Source: Vibrio sinaloensis DSM 21326 (GTDB lineage: Bacteria; Pseudomonadota; Gammaproteobacteria; Enterobacterales; Vibrionaceae). From it: a DNA stretch of 64,000 nt. The translations under genes and the position numbers were made by a program. This document shows positions 28,938-38,679 of the stretch, piece after piece (within the stretch, counting starts at the first letter, position 1; every line of letters begins with the position of its first letter). Under the pieces are notes generated by a model. That model did no database searches. It had not been told where the DNA came from and worked only from the letters and a program-made list of their open reading frames with translations. The stretch is taken from positions 62,001 to 126,000 of the forward strand of contig NZ_AEVT01000056.1 of the NCBI RefSeq assembly GCF_000189275.1, given 5' to 3'.

Positions 28938-29591
28938 ATGTCAGGTCTTAGCGAATCCGCGAAGTTGGTAAAAGATGCGCTAGAACGCCGAGGATTAGAA
29001 ACACCTATGGTGCCTAATCAGTTCAGTCGAGAAGAGAAAAAAGAGAAGATTCAGCATCATATGCGCGAAATCCTAACTCTCCTTGAGCTTGACCTTACCG
29101 ACGATAGCTTAGAAGAAACACCTCATCGTATTGCAAAGATGTATGTCGATGAAATCTTCTCAGGACTCGATTACTCGAACTTCCCTAAAATTACGGTCAT
29201 CGAGAACAAAATGGACGTAAGTGAGATGGTTCGCGTTAAGGACATCACCGTAACCAGCACTTGTGAGCACCATTTGGTGACGATTGATGGTAGAGCAGCA
29301 GTGGCTTACATTCCGCGTGGTAAAATTATTGGTTTGTCTAAGATCAATCGAATCGTTCGATTCTTTGCCCAACGTCCTCAAGTTCAAGAGCGCATGACGC
29401 AGCAGATTTTAGTCGCGTTGCAAACGCTGCTTGAGTCAGATGATGTTGCAGTGACAATCGATGCGACTCATTACTGCGTTAAATCTCGCGGAGTAATGGA
29501 TGCGACCAGCGAAACGACGACTACCGCTCTCGGCGGTATTTTTAAGAGCAACCCAGCCACAAGGCATGAGTTTCTGCACGGAATTCGCTAG
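28938..29591 (+). CDS. folE: GTP cyclohydrolase I
   Basis: Converts GTP to dihydroneopterin triphosphate, the first step of folate synthesis. It has 217 residues. Zinc ligands are in [13 protein letters not shown] and in the C-terminal [10 protein letters not shown]; the active-site loop [12 protein letters not shown] is intact. GGAATTGGA upstream gives the ribosome site. Divergent from moeA; both pathways start from GTP-derived pterins, but a shared control signal is not visible. Confidence 0.96.
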   Translation: MSGLSESAKLVKDALERRGLETPMVPNQFSREEKKEKIQHHMREILTLLELDLTDDSLEETPHRIAKMYVDEIFSGLDYSNFPKITVIENKMDVSEMVRVKDITVTSTCEHHLVTIDGRAAVAYIPRGKIIGLSKINRIVRFFAQRPQVQERMTQQILVALQTLLESDDVAVTIDATHYCVKSRGVMDATSETTTTALGGIFKSNPATRHEFLHGIR

Positions 29592-29618
29592 ACTAAGGCT
29601 AGGAAACCCAGATACAAG

Positions 29619-29650
29619 AAACCGCTTCTAACACGAAGCGGTTTTTATTT
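29619..29650 (+). terminator. Intrinsic terminator of folE
   Basis: AAACCGCTTC pairs with GAAGCGGTTT around a six-base loop, followed by a T-rich stretch. Confidence 0.92.
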
Positions 29651-29700
29651 TTCTCGCGCTATTCACACTGTAAATTGCGCGAAACTAACAAGGTAAAACA

Positions 29701-31077
29701 GTGACTCAATCATTTAAAACACTTTCATTGCGACCAGAATTACTCGAGACAGTGGCCTCTCTGGGCTATAGCGAAATGACGCCAATCCAACAACAAGCCT
29801 TGCCTTTGGTTTTGGCCGGTAAGGATGTCATTGGCCAGGGTAAAACCGGGTCGGGCAAAACAGCGACTTTTTCACTTGGTGTACTGAGTAACCTTAATGT
29901 TAAGCGTTTTCGCGTGCAGTCATTGGTACTTTGCCCAACACGTGAATTGGCAGACCAAGTCGCCAAAGAAATACGTACGCTAGCGCGCGGTATTCACAAC
30001 ATCAAAGTGCTGACCTTATGTGGCGGGATGCCAATGGGGCCGCAAATTGGCTCACTGGAACACGGTGCACATATCTTAGTGGGTACGCCGGGCCGTATTC
30101 TCGACCACCTTTCAAAAGGCAGAATCAATCTTGACGAATTAAATACGCTCGTTTTAGATGAAGCAGACCGTATGCTGGATATGGGATTTGAAGATGCCAT
30201 TGACGCCATTATTTCTGCGGCACCAACTCAGCGGCAGTCGCTTCTGTTCAGTGCAACTTTCCCAGCTAACATTAAAACCTTAGCGGAAAAAGTAATGTCT
30301 GAGCCTGAAATGGTTAAGGTTGAGTCAACGCATGAAACAACGACGATTGAACAACGTTTTTACGCATTAGAAGGCAGTGAAGAGAAAGACAATGCGTTAG
30401 AGACTTTGTTATTGGTGCATAAACCTGAATCTTCCGTCGTGTTTTGTAATACCAAAAAGGAAGTACAGAACGTTACCGATGAACTTAACCATCGCGGTTT
30501 TAGCGTTGTCGAGCTGCACGGCGATATGGAGCAGCGTGAAAGAGAGCAAGCTCTTACTATGTTTGCCAACAAAAGTGTCTCGATACTGGTTGCAACAGAT
30601 GTTGCCGCGCGCGGTCTAGACGTTGACAACTTAGATGCTGTGTTTAACTTTGAATTGTCACGCGACCCGGAAGTGCATGTTCATCGCATTGGTCGTACTG
30701 GGCGTGCTGGGTCTAAAGGAATTGCGTTTAGCTTCTATAGCGAAAAAGAACACTATAGAGTTGAGCGTATCGAAGATTACATGGCGCTCGATTTCAATGC
30801 GTCGCCGCTACCTGAAAAGCCAGTAGAGCGACCGTTCTATCCGAAAATGCAGACCATTCAGATCCTCGGCGGCAAAAAGCAAAAAGTACGTGCGGGTGAC
30901 ATATTAGGTGCGTTAACCAAACAAGCGGGAATTGATGGCAAGAAAATTGGCAAAATTAACATTCTTGCAATGGTGTCTTACGTTGCGGTAGAACATGATG
31001 TGGTTAAGAAAGCACTCAAGCAACTGCAAACCGGCAAAATGAAAGGACGCAATTTTAAAGCGCGCGTGATGAAGTAA
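29701..31077 (+). CDS. dbpA: ATP-dependent RNA helicase DbpA
   Basis: DEAD-box helicase of 458 residues for late 50S assembly, targeted to 23S rRNA hairpin 92 in E. coli. Motifs: Q motif (MTPIQQQA), GQGKTGSGKT, PTRELA, DEAD (VLDEADRM), SAT, and HRIGRTGR. The C-terminal RNA-binding domain is recognised by LGGKKQKVRAGDILGALT. The start is GTG, with AAGG upstream. The C-terminal domain separates it from the RhlE-type helicase at 35656. Confidence 0.93.
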   Translation: MTQSFKTLSLRPELLETVASLGYSEMTPIQQQALPLVLAGKDVIGQGKTGSGKTATFSLGVLSNLNVKRFRVQSLVLCPTRELADQVAKEIRTLARGIHNIKVLTLCGGMPMGPQIGSLEHGAHILVGTPGRILDHLSKGRINLDELNTLVLDEADRMLDMGFEDAIDAIISAAPTQRQSLLFSATFPANIKTLAEKVMSEPEMVKVESTHETTTIEQRFYALEGSEEKDNALETLLLVHKPESSVVFCNTKKEVQNVTDELNHRGFSVVELHGDMEQREREQALTMFANKSVSILVATDVAARGLDVDNLDAVFNFELSRDPEVHVHRIGRTGRAGSKGIAFSFYSEKEHYRVERIEDYMALDFNASPLPEKPVERPFYPKMQTIQILGGKKQKVRAGDILGALTKQAGIDGKKIGKINILAMVSYVAVEHDVVKKALKQLQTGKMKGRNFKARVMK

Positions 31078-31080
31078 TTG

Positions 31081-31106
31081 AAAAGGAGCCTTTCGGCTCC
31101 TTTTTT
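31081..31106. terminator. Terminator between dbpA and the OmpV-like gene
   Basis: AAAAGGAGCC pairs with GGCTCCTTTT around TTTC. T runs on both strands. Confidence 0.9.
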
Positions 31107-31842
31107 AATTGGTAAATTTGTAAGTAACACCAATACTTGCCAACCACCCTAAGTCTCTTTGTACTAACGGACTGTCACTATCATGGTGCTCAAGTTCTAA
31201 CTTAGCCAATCCAAGCCAATCTGGTGTGAAACTGTATATGCCGATGAGTCCTGCTTGGTAGACCCAGCTACTATCTGCATTAAATTCATCCAGCCCAGAT
31301 GCGACGGCTTCCGTCGATGAAATGGAATAAAGATGGTCGGAGAACTTTTTATCGCGGTAATCAATTTCTAAGTAGGGGGTGAGGGTAACGTTATTTAACG
31401 GTAGATCGAGTGTACGCCCTAAATGCAGCTGGATCTCATAACCTTTGTGCTCGCTGGTGACGTCTTGAAGATAAGTTAACCGTGCGCCCACTGTACCGAG
31501 TGTTACGCCAAGCTCTCCATTCCCGTCGCGGTTTTCTATGCCCGACGGAATATCATCAAAATCATCAGAAACAGTGGCAAATCGCCAGTTTCCGCTGATG
31601 CCAAAGTAGGGCATTACGGCGACATTCACGAGGCTGCCATCGACGAATCCATATTTCCCGTTGTAAAACAGATTAGGCTCGGCGGATATTCCTGCTCCGT
31701 CTTCATCTGAAAAGACCGACTGGCCGTAAGTTGCGCTTCCGCCGATGAAACCAAAGTCATAGTATTGTTCTTGTGCCATTACACTTGAAGAGACACTGAT
31801 CGCTAAAGAGCCAATAAGCATCGAATGTTTCATGAGTTTCAT
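31105..31842 (-). CDS. MipA/OmpV-family outer-membrane protein
   Basis: Predicted outer-membrane beta barrel of 245 residues. A signal peptide ends after VSSSVMA. The mature part alternates polar and hydrophobic residues with many Gly and aromatic girdle residues, and ends in VTYKFTN (the family usually ends in F). AGGAG precedes ATG 31842. OmpV-type proteins are antigens or scaffold porins of uncertain function. Single gene. Confidence 0.82.
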   Translation of the reverse strand: MKLMKHSMLIGSLAISVSSSVMAQEQYYDFGFIGGSATYGQSVFSDEDGAGISAEPNLFYNGKYGFVDGSLVNVAVMPYFGISGNWRFATVSDDFDDIPSGIENRDGNGELGVTLGTVGARLTYLQDVTSEHKGYEIQLHLGRTLDLPLNNVTLTPYLEIDYRDKKFSDHLYSISSTEAVASGLDEFNADSSWVYQAGLIGIYSFTPDWLGLAKLELEHHDSDSPLVQRDLGWLASIGVTYKFTN

Positions 31843-31931
31843 AGGTTTCTCCTTTTATCCTTCTCTATCAGAACGGCTAGGGAGTACTTTTATTGCAGGA
31901 AACGAACAAGAAATTGGAAAAGAGAATAAAA

Positions 31932-31955
31932 AGGCCAACTCAATTGAGTTGGCCT
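31932..31955 (-). terminator. Intrinsic terminator of msrAB
   Basis: A perfect 24-base palindrome with arms AGGCCAACTCAA and TTGAGTTGGCCT. On the minus strand it is followed by five T residues. Confidence 0.9.
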
Positions 31956-31977
31956 AAAGGTCGACAAGTTGGATGGA

Positions 31978-33114
31978 TTAACTGTCGAATAGGTATAAAT
32001 ACTCGCCGTAACCTTCTTTTTCTAAGTCCGCTTTAGGAATAAATCGCATCGCAGCAGAGTTCATACAGTAGCGCAGACCCGTTGGTGCCGGGCCGTCTTT
32101 AAAAACGTGTCCTAGGTGAGAATCGGCAAATCGACTGCGAACTTCTGTTCTTGGATAAACAAGATGGTAGTCAGTTTTTGTGACAATGTAACCTGAGTTA
32201 ATAGGTTTGGTAAAGCTTGGCCAACCTGTACCAGATTTGTACTTATCGGTTGAACTGAATAGAGGTTCGCCCGAAACGATATCAACGTAAATGCCGTCTT
32301 GTTTGTTGTCCCAGTACTCGTTTTTGAAGGCACGTTCTGTCCCTTCTTCTTGAGTCACGTAATATTGCATTTCTGTCAGTTTCGATTTGATCTCACCTTT
32401 CGACGGCTTTGAGTACGGCTTAATATTAGCGACAGCTTTTTTCTCATCAATCAATTGACGAAGGGTTTTCGGGTCGTCATTACGAGATTCACCGAAGATA
32501 TCATCAAGGTACTGATCTCGACCTGACGCGTAGCGGTAATAGTTGTAGCGAATCTTGTTACGCTTGTAGTAGTCCTGATGATAATCTTCCGCAGGCCAAA
32601 ACTTATCAAAGGCAATCAATTCGGTTTTAAGAGGCTTTTTAAATATGCCTAACTCGTCGATCTCCATCATGAAGTTTTGAGCAATTTGCTTTTGCTCAGC
32701 TGTGTGATAGAACACAGCAGGACGATACTGTGGACCTCTATCGACAAACGAGCCTTTGTTGTCCGTCGGGTCGATGTGGCGGAAAAACTGATCCAGTACC
32801 TGTTCATAGCTTACCGCTTTAGGGTCATACTTAACTTCAATAACCTCTATGTGCCCAGACTTGCCCGACGAGACTTGCTTATAAGTCGGATTCTCTAGCT
32901 CTCCACCAGAATAGCCTGACACGACATCAAGCACGCCGGGCAGTTTTTCCAAATCTGATTCCGTACACCAAAAGCAACCGCCAGCGAGGGTTGCAACTTC
33001 GAATCCTTTTGAAGTGTTTGTATGAGACATATTGCTTTCCGCGGTACCAAAAAAGGAGGCAACCGCCGCCGCAATAGCAAGAGTAGGTAAAACAAACTTA
33101 AACTTCACTTTCAT
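31978..33114 (-). CDS. msrAB: Exported methionine sulfoxide reductase A/B fusion
   Basis: Repairs both S- and R-methionine sulfoxide. It has 378 residues from ATG 33114 (GAGG upstream; the frame continues to 33162). An N-terminal hydrophobic segment ([15 protein letters not shown]) predicts export to the periplasm. The MsrA domain has GGCFWC near residue 46. The MsrB domain has GTGWPSF and catalytic cysteine in RYCMNSA, without the CxxC zinc pairs of many MsrB proteins. This layout resembles Neisseria PilB without its thioredoxin-like domain, so an outside reductant is needed. Confidence 0.92.
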   Translation of the reverse strand: MKVKFKFVLPTLAIAAAVASFFGTAESNMSHTNTSKGFEVATLAGGCFWCTESDLEKLPGVLDVVSGYSGGELENPTYKQVSSGKSGHIEVIEVKYDPKAVSYEQVLDQFFRHIDPTDNKGSFVDRGPQYRPAVFYHTAEQKQIAQNFMMEIDELGIFKKPLKTELIAFDKFWPAEDYHQDYYKRNKIRYNYYRYASGRDQYLDDIFGESRNDDPKTLRQLIDEKKAVANIKPYSKPSKGEIKSKLTEMQYYVTQEEGTERAFKNEYWDNKQDGIYVDIVSGEPLFSSTDKYKSGTGWPSFTKPINSGYIVTKTDYHLVYPRTEVRSRFADSHLGHVFKDGPAPTGLRYCMNSAAMRFIPKADLEKEGYGEYLYLFDS

Positions 33115-33221
33115 ATCAACCTCATCGATTGTTTTCGTTATCGATTTATAAGAACGGGTCACAGAGCAAAAAATTACAGCCTTTGTTGGTTTTTTCGTAC
33201 TTTTAGTCTAGTAGGATCAAA

Positions 33222-33247
33222 AAAAGCGACTACATAGAGTCGCTTTT
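33222..33247 (-). terminator. Intrinsic terminator of the TyrP-like gene
   Basis: AAAAGCGACT pairs with AGTCGCTTTT. A T run follows on the minus strand. Confidence 0.88.
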
Positions 33248-33264
33248 AAAGTTTGTGAGATCGC

Positions 33265-34467
33265 TTAGCCCAATGAAGGAAGTACTCCCACCGTGATAAG
33301 TACCTGTGCGGATACTATGACCACGCCAACAATCGTACCAACAATCAGACCGGAGTTTCCACCAATTACCTGATAATGGTGTTCTTGAGCTTGCACTCGT
33401 ACTTTGCGTACCATCATTATCGGCAAGAAAATCGCGAGAATAACCAACGCTATCGCTGCGTAACCAAGTGCCATGATAAAGCCTTGAGGGTAGAACAGAG
33501 CGAATCCCATAGGTGGAACAAACGTGATTAAGCCAGTAGCAACGCGAGAGTAGGGCTTACCACCTTTACTTAAACTGTCACCAAGGAACTCGAATAGACC
33601 TAGGCTAACACCCAGGAACGAGGTTAACAGTGCCAGATCGGCAAATACGCCGATGGTCTGCCCAAGGTTAGACTGATGAACGGTTGTTGCCAATGTATTG
33701 ATCAATGCGCTAAGACCTTGGTTATCCAAAAGCGTACTTTGGTTAACCACGCCCAAAGTCACCACTTGCCAGAAAATGTACACGATCAATGGGATAGCGG
33801 AACCGATAACAATGGCTTTACGTAAAGATGGCGTATGACCATCGAGGTAATTGACGATCGCAGGGATGCTACCGTGAAAGCCAAACGATGTGAAAATGAC
33901 CGGAATAGCTGCGACAACAAGACCTTGCTCAACGGGCATACTCAGTAAGTATGATTCCGTAACGTTGGGTGCCAAAAAGGTCAGCACTAAAGCCATCACC
34001 ACAATCTTTGTTAAAAATAATACGCGGTTAACTTTATCTACCGTGCCAGTACCGATCGTCACTACCGTTGCCACAATAACGGTAAAAAGAACGGTTGCAG
34101 CAGTAGAGGATACCGTTACTCCAGTAAAACCAGTGATACGCTCAGCAAACTGTGCTCCACCACCGGCGATGTAAGCAGCACAAAGCGCATAGAACAAGAA
34201 CATCATCGCGAAGCTCGCCACCCATTTACCTTTAGTACCAAGAAATTGCTTAGCAAGCGTGTGAAGTGTTGCTTCTTTGTCGGCGTGTTGATGAATCTCA
34301 ACCATCAATAATGCGGTATAGGCCATTAAAGCCCAAAGTGCGAGCATAATCGTCAGGGAGGTTGTAAACCCCAGCCCTGCAGATGCGAGAGGTAAAGCGA
34401 GCATACCTGCACCAATAGTGGTTCCCGCTATGATCAAAGTACTACCAAAAATCTTCGATTTGTTCAT
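33265..34467 (-). CDS. tyrP: Aromatic amino acid permease, TyrP-like
   Basis: Inner-membrane H+ symporter of the HAAAP family, 400 residues with about eleven membrane segments. The N-terminus (GSTLIIAGTTIGAGMLALPL) and the segment following ALWALMAYTALL resemble E. coli TyrP more than Mtr or TnaB. Tyrosine is the likely substrate. Tandem TyrR-like boxes about 125–165 bases upstream fit regulation by aromatic amino acids. Confidence 0.82.
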   Translation of the reverse strand: MNKSKIFGSTLIIAGTTIGAGMLALPLASAGLGFTTSLTIMLALWALMAYTALLMVEIHQHADKEATLHTLAKQFLGTKGKWVASFAMMFLFYALCAAYIAGGGAQFAERITGFTGVTVSSTAATVLFTVIVATVVTIGTGTVDKVNRVLFLTKIVVMALVLTFLAPNVTESYLLSMPVEQGLVVAAIPVIFTSFGFHGSIPAIVNYLDGHTPSLRKAIVIGSAIPLIVYIFWQVVTLGVVNQSTLLDNQGLSALINTLATTVHQSNLGQTIGVFADLALLTSFLGVSLGLFEFLGDSLSKGGKPYSRVATGLITFVPPMGFALFYPQGFIMALGYAAIALVILAIFLPIMMVRKVRVQAQEHHYQVIGGNSGLIVGTIVGVVIVSAQVLITVGVLPSLG

Positions 34468-34590
34468 GTTTACTTTTCTTTACGCTTGATGAGGTTTGTG
34501 GGAATGAATGTCTAGTAATTGCTCAGCATTTGACATTAAACCCTGCATGAATCGCATTGTGTAAAACTTTTATGACGTTTTCAAGCGGTA

Positions 34591-34630
34591 TGTACATATT
34601 AATTACCATTAATGTACACTTAAATTTACA
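34591..34630. promoter_or_regulatory. Tandem TyrR-like boxes
   Basis: TGTACA-N6-TTTACA at 34613–34630 matches the TyrR consensus TGTAAA-N6-TTTACA in 11 of 12 defined positions. A weaker copy, TGTACA-N6-TTACCA, lies at 34591–34608, 22 bases away (two helical turns), the usual strong/weak pairing. Nothing else is evident in 34468–34810 beyond AT-rich sequence. Confidence 0.6.
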
Positions 34631-34810
34631 GATCATTTTGAGATTCGAGAGCAAACGATTACATGGGACGGCCGTCATACCTAAGTGAGATTTTGCTTTG
34701 TTCTTTCACAAAACTGTCATATAAGTGATTTAAAAAGGGACAATAGACTGCATATACAAGATACGACTTGTCGACGAGTCTATAAAATTGTTTATCAAAG
34801 GAGGTCAAAT

Positions 34811-34933
34811 ATGAGTGACCAAACGTTAAATGAAGAATGCCTTGAACTGCTAGATGCTATGGAAATTGGCATTGAACTGTCTGACTACGAGCAGTCCATT
34901 GAAGAACTAGCAGAAGAAATCTTCACTAAGTAA
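34811..34933 (+). CDS. 40-residue acidic protein, unknown function
   Basis: A very short gene with a near-ideal ribosome site (AAAGGAGG, seven bases before ATG 34811). The product is 40 residues with about 13 Glu/Asp and only one Lys, probably two amphipathic helices (EECLELLDAMEIGIEL and SIEELAEEIF). A hairpin with T-rich tail follows. Upstream in-frame extension to 34685 lacks a ribosome site. I do not recognise the family. Translation is likely; the role is unknown. Confidence 0.65.
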   Translation: MSDQTLNEECLELLDAMEIGIELSDYEQSIEELAEEIFTK

Positions 34934-34966
34934 TCTTCATCGCGCCTTGTGCGCAGTTAACCAGAA

Positions 34967-35000
34967 AGAGCCAGTGCATTAGCGCTGGCTTTGTGCTTTT
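34967..35000 (+). terminator. Terminator after the 40-residue gene
   Basis: AGCCAGTGC (34969–34977) pairs with GCGCTGGCT (34982–34990), one wobble, then TTGTGCTTTT. Confidence 0.7.
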
Positions 35001-35047
35001 ATTAACAAACAAAATCCACAGAAGAAGATAACGAAAGTAGAGTCGAT

Positions 35048-35620
35048 TTGAATTTCCTTGCTCACCTACACATCGCGCAACATTGCCAGTCAAGTTTACT
35101 TGGAAATCTTCTAGGAGATTTTGTGAAGGGCAACCCTCACGAACAGTACGATGATGACATTGCACAAGGAATTAAGTTACATCGTTTTGTTGATTCTTTT
35201 ACCGATTCACATTCATTCGTTCAGGAATCTCGGGCACTCTTTACAGACGGGCATCGTCGTTTCTCCGGCATTGCCTTGGATATGTTCTGGGATCATTGCT
35301 TAGCACGCCACTGGCAAAACTATCATAGAGATAGCCTAGAGAACTTTTGTCAATATGCTCAGCAGCAAGTGAACCAGCCAAAAATATCGCTACCGGCAAG
35401 ATTTGAGCGCGTAAACGCGTTGATGTGGCAAGGGAAATGGCTGGAGTCATATCAAGACATGGACAATATCGAGTTTGCATTGCAGAGAATGTCGCAACGT
35501 TCGCCAAGAATGGAAAAGCTCAACCAATGCATTCCGTATTTAAATCGCCACTACGATGAGTTAACAGAAGTATTTGCTCGCTTCTATCCAGAGGTACTAA
35601 ACGCTAGCAAAAGATTCTGA
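35048..35620 (+). CDS. acpH: ACP phosphodiesterase
   Basis: Removes the 4'-phosphopantetheine from acyl carrier protein. It has 190 residues. The conserved N-terminus MNFLAHLHIA, GNLLGDFVKGN and the metal-binding HRFVDSFTD identify AcpH. The start codon is TTG: no ATG fits and homology begins exactly there. Its ribosome site is weak (AGAG), which suggests low expression. Followed by rhlE-like after 35 bases. Confidence 0.9.
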   Translation: MNFLAHLHIAQHCQSSLLGNLLGDFVKGNPHEQYDDDIAQGIKLHRFVDSFTDSHSFVQESRALFTDGHRRFSGIALDMFWDHCLARHWQNYHRDSLENFCQYAQQQVNQPKISLPARFERVNALMWQGKWLESYQDMDNIEFALQRMSQRSPRMEKLNQCIPYLNRHYDELTEVFARFYPEVLNASKRF

Positions 35621-35655
35621 TAGAATCGGCGGCCTTGCATTTAAAGGTATCATGA

Positions 35656-36915
35656 ATGTCGACTGAATTTGAATCACTTGGGTTGAGCCAACCCTTGCTA
35701 ACTACGCTTAATACACTTGGTTTCACTACTCCAACACAAGTACAACAGCAATCAATTCCACATATATTGCTGGGCAAGGATGTGCTCGCGGGCGCGCAAA
35801 CCGGTACCGGTAAAACGGCGGCTTTCGGTTTACCAATTATTCAGCAGCTCATTCAGTCTGAATCGGTGCGAGATCCGCAGGGGAATGACGTTAGAGCCTT
35901 GGTTCTTGTTCCTACGCGGGAGCTCGCTCAACAAGTGTATGACAACCTCGTGCAGTACGCTGAAAGTACCCCCCTTAAAATCGTAACGGCGTATGGCGGC
36001 ACAAGCATCAACGTGCAAACGCGCAACCTACACCAAGGGTGTGACATTCTGATTGTCACCCCTGGGCGCTTGATTGACCATATGTTCTGTAAAAACGTCA
36101 GCTTGGCGAAAACGGAATACCTCGTACTTGATGAAGCGGATCGTATGTTGGATATGGGATTTATGCCAGATATTCAACGAATACTGAAACGTTTTAATCC
36201 AGAGAGACAAACGCTATTTTTCTCAGCGACCTTTGATAAGCGAATAAAGAACATCGCATATAAGTTGCAAAAAGATCCGATCGAAATTCAAGTTTCACCT
36301 TCTAACAGTACGGCGGAAACCGTTAAACAGATGGTTTATCCGGTCGATAAAAAGCGTAAAGCCGAGTTACTTGCTTACCTAATTGGCTCACGAAACTGGC
36401 AGCAAGTTCTTGTGTTTACAAAAACTAAGCAAGGTAGTGATGCACTAGCTAAAGAGCTAAAACTGGATGGCATTAAAGCCGCTTCGATTAACGGTGATAA
36501 AAGCCAAGGAGCACGACAAAAAGCGCTCGATGACTTTAAATCGGGTAAAGTTAGAGCTCTGATCGCGACAGATGTTGCAGCACGCGGTCTTGATATCAAC
36601 CAATTAGAGCAAGTCGTCAACTTCGATATGCCATATAAAGCCGAAGACTATGTTCACCGTATTGGTAGAACGGGTCGCGCAGGTAAAGAAGGGTTTGCCG
36701 TTTCTTTGATGAGCCAAGATGAGCACTACCTATTGGAAGCGATCGAGCGACTGTTGGACACGAGACTACCTCAAGAGTGGTTGCAAGGCTTTGAACCTAG
36801 TCTGGTTGAAGACGTAACACCTGAGCGCACACCGCGTAAGAAGAGCCGTTCTTCTGAAAAGCGCAAAATGAAAGCAAAACTGAAAATTCACGCTAATCGT
36901 GGCAAAAAGCGTTAG
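35656..36915 (+). CDS. rhlE: DEAD-box RNA helicase, RhlE-like
   Basis: RNA helicase of 419 residues. Motifs: FTTPTQVQQQSIP (Q), AGAQTGTGKT, PTRELAQQ, VLDEADRMLDMGF, SAT, HRIGRTGR. The basic C-terminal tail (about 385–419, KKSRSSEKRKMKAK) replaces the folded RNA-binding domain of DbpA, as in RhlE. The RhlE name is by overall resemblance and is less certain than the family. It may be co-transcribed with the acetyltransferase 13 bases downstream. Confidence 0.85.
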   Translation: MSTEFESLGLSQPLLTTLNTLGFTTPTQVQQQSIPHILLGKDVLAGAQTGTGKTAAFGLPIIQQLIQSESVRDPQGNDVRALVLVPTRELAQQVYDNLVQYAESTPLKIVTAYGGTSINVQTRNLHQGCDILIVTPGRLIDHMFCKNVSLAKTEYLVLDEADRMLDMGFMPDIQRILKRFNPERQTLFFSATFDKRIKNIAYKLQKDPIEIQVSPSNSTAETVKQMVYPVDKKRKAELLAYLIGSRNWQQVLVFTKTKQGSDALAKELKLDGIKAASINGDKSQGARQKALDDFKSGKVRALIATDVAARGLDINQLEQVVNFDMPYKAEDYVHRIGRTGRAGKEGFAVSLMSQDEHYLLEAIERLLDTRLPQEWLQGFEPSLVEDVTPERTPRKKSRSSEKRKMKAKLKIHANRGKKR

Positions 36916-36928
36916 TTAGGAGCGAAGC

Positions 36929-37468
36929 ATGACAGGTGATAGGGACATTGCTGACATTTGCTTAAAGCTGCTTGCGCTTGAATCCGCGCAGCAACTGTTG
37001 GAATTTGAATTAGGTAACCAAAAGTGGTTTGAAGAGTTTATCCCACCTAGAGAGAGTGAGTTTTACTCGTTAGATGGGGTTATCGACCACATTCAGCACT
37101 TTTTGCTGGAATACAAATGTCACCAATTACTGCCACTGCTCATTTGCAACGCGAACGGCGATATTATGGGCAGACTTAACTTTACTAATGTTGATCTAAC
37201 AAAAAGAACAGCGCATGTTGGTTATCGCGTTGGCAAAGCGTATTTGTCGCGCGGCGTCGCTAAAACCGCCTTAGGTAAAGGGTTAATAGCGATGGCAGAA
37301 AAGGGAATCAAACGCGTTTTTGCCTATGTGGATGAGAACAATCCGGCTTCGCAAAAAGTCCTGCTTGCCAATGGTTTTGTCAAAGTGCGCGTGGTAGAGG
37401 ATTACGCGATTCTTCGTGGTGAACCAATACACTGCATTGAATACACCTGCCAATTAAAAAAGACATGA
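36929..37468 (+). CDS. GNAT acetyltransferase, RimJ/RimL-type
   Basis: N-acetyltransferase of 179 residues. The fold is seen in HVGYRVGKAYLSRGVAKTALG (acetyl-CoA loop, about residues 92–112) and VDENNPASQKVLLANGF (about 138–154), both typical of RimJ/RimL-like enzymes. Acceptor unknown: ribosomal protein N-termini or small molecules are both possible. GGAG precedes the start, 13 bases after the helicase gene. A terminator follows. Confidence 0.82.
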   Translation: MTGDRDIADICLKLLALESAQQLLEFELGNQKWFEEFIPPRESEFYSLDGVIDHIQHFLLEYKCHQLLPLLICNANGDIMGRLNFTNVDLTKRTAHVGYRVGKAYLSRGVAKTALGKGLIAMAEKGIKRVFAYVDENNPASQKVLLANGFVKVRVVEDYAILRGEPIHCIEYTCQLKKT

Positions 37469-37494
37469 AAAAGGGAGCGTTTGCTCCCTTTTTT
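37469..37494 (+). terminator. Terminator after the GNAT gene
   Basis: AAAAGGGAGC pairs with GCTCCCTTTT around GTTT, then T residues. Confidence 0.92.
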
Positions 37495-37511
37495 ACCTCT
37501 AAGTGATACCA

Positions 37512-38639
37512 CTAAGCATATCTAGCAACTTGCATCGCCCAATTGCGACGCTGGGCAATCAGTTCTTTCTTCAGTTGCTGGTAGCGTAACTTGAGAAGAG
37601 AACTTTCGTACTTTTCATTTAAGCTGCTTTTACGCGATTCAAGCATCTGTTTTTTTACGTCGTAATAGTCACTCATTTTGACAATAAGTTGCTCAAACTC
37701 TTTATTTAACGACTCTTTAAGCTGCGAAGCATTGGGTAGGGTATCAATTTTGCGTACCGCAACATCTCGGCTCATCTTCGCTTTGGCCTTCTCGATCTTA
37801 ATTTTTGGCGTGACGCGTAGCTTGCGCGTTAAGCCCAGCCAAGAACAGCTCTTGATCAGCCATTTAGTCGGATCGTATTGCCACCAATGAATACCATTAC
37901 GGTAGTCGTTCTCAAAGATATGGTGATAATTATGGTAACCCTCACCAAACGTAAACACAGCGAGAACGCCATTATCACGAGCAGTATTTTTATCGGTGTA
38001 AGGCTGGCTGCCCCAAATATGTGCGAGAGAATTGATGAAGAAGGTTGAATGATGACTCAATACCAGACGTAACACACCAACTACCAACAACATACCCCAG
38101 ATGTCACCATAGATCGCACCGAGCAAAATAGGGATACCGAAGTTGGTCGCAATGGCTAGGGGGACATAATACTTATGCTGCCACATGACGACGTTATCTT
38201 TTTGCAAGTCACGACAGTTGCTGTAATCGCTATAAGTATTTGCGTTGTACTCACGTAACATCCAACCGATGTGAGAGAACCAGAATCCACGTTTTGCGGA
38301 ATAAGGGTCTTTGTCATTGTTATCCACATGCTTGTGATGAATTCGGTGATCCGAGCTCCAATGTAGAGCACTATTTTGTAATGCAAAAGCTCCGCCTATG
38401 GCAAAAATAACGCGTAATGACCAATGGGCTTCGTAGGTTTTATGCGACCACAAACGATGGTATCCCGCCGTGATCGATAGGTTACAAAAAGAGAAAGCGA
38501 CGAGGAACCAGATTAAGTGTTCCAAGCCGTAGCCATATTCGAGACCAAACCAAGGCACGATGACAACGGCAGTAATAAATGAGGAGAGAAAAATGATGAT
38601 ATTCAGCCAAATCAATGGAGGCTTGCTCTCAGTTGACAT
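37512..38639 (-). CDS. Acyl-CoA delta-9 fatty acid desaturase
   Basis: Membrane di-iron desaturase of 375 residues. The three histidine boxes are HRLWSH, HRIHHK and HNYHH, placed between four hydrophobic segments. A basic, coiled-coil-prone C-terminal extension (about 290–375) follows. It makes unsaturated acyl chains aerobically from imported or recycled saturated acids, complementing anaerobic FabA/FabB synthesis. A FabR-like palindrome upstream supports control by unsaturated-fatty-acid status. Confidence 0.9.
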   Translation of the reverse strand: MSTESKPPLIWLNIIIFLSSFITAVVIVPWFGLEYGYGLEHLIWFLVAFSFCNLSITAGYHRLWSHKTYEAHWSLRVIFAIGGAFALQNSALHWSSDHRIHHKHVDNNDKDPYSAKRGFWFSHIGWMLREYNANTYSDYSNCRDLQKDNVVMWQHKYYVPLAIATNFGIPILLGAIYGDIWGMLLVVGVLRLVLSHHSTFFINSLAHIWGSQPYTDKNTARDNGVLAVFTFGEGYHNYHHIFENDYRNGIHWWQYDPTKWLIKSCSWLGLTRKLRVTPKIKIEKAKAKMSRDVAVRKIDTLPNASQLKESLNKEFEQLIVKMSDYYDVKKQMLESRKSSLNEKYESSLLKLRYQQLKKELIAQRRNWAMQVARYA

Positions 38640-38679
38640 GATGATTTCCTTTCAGCTAACAGTTGTGCGCTAGAATATC

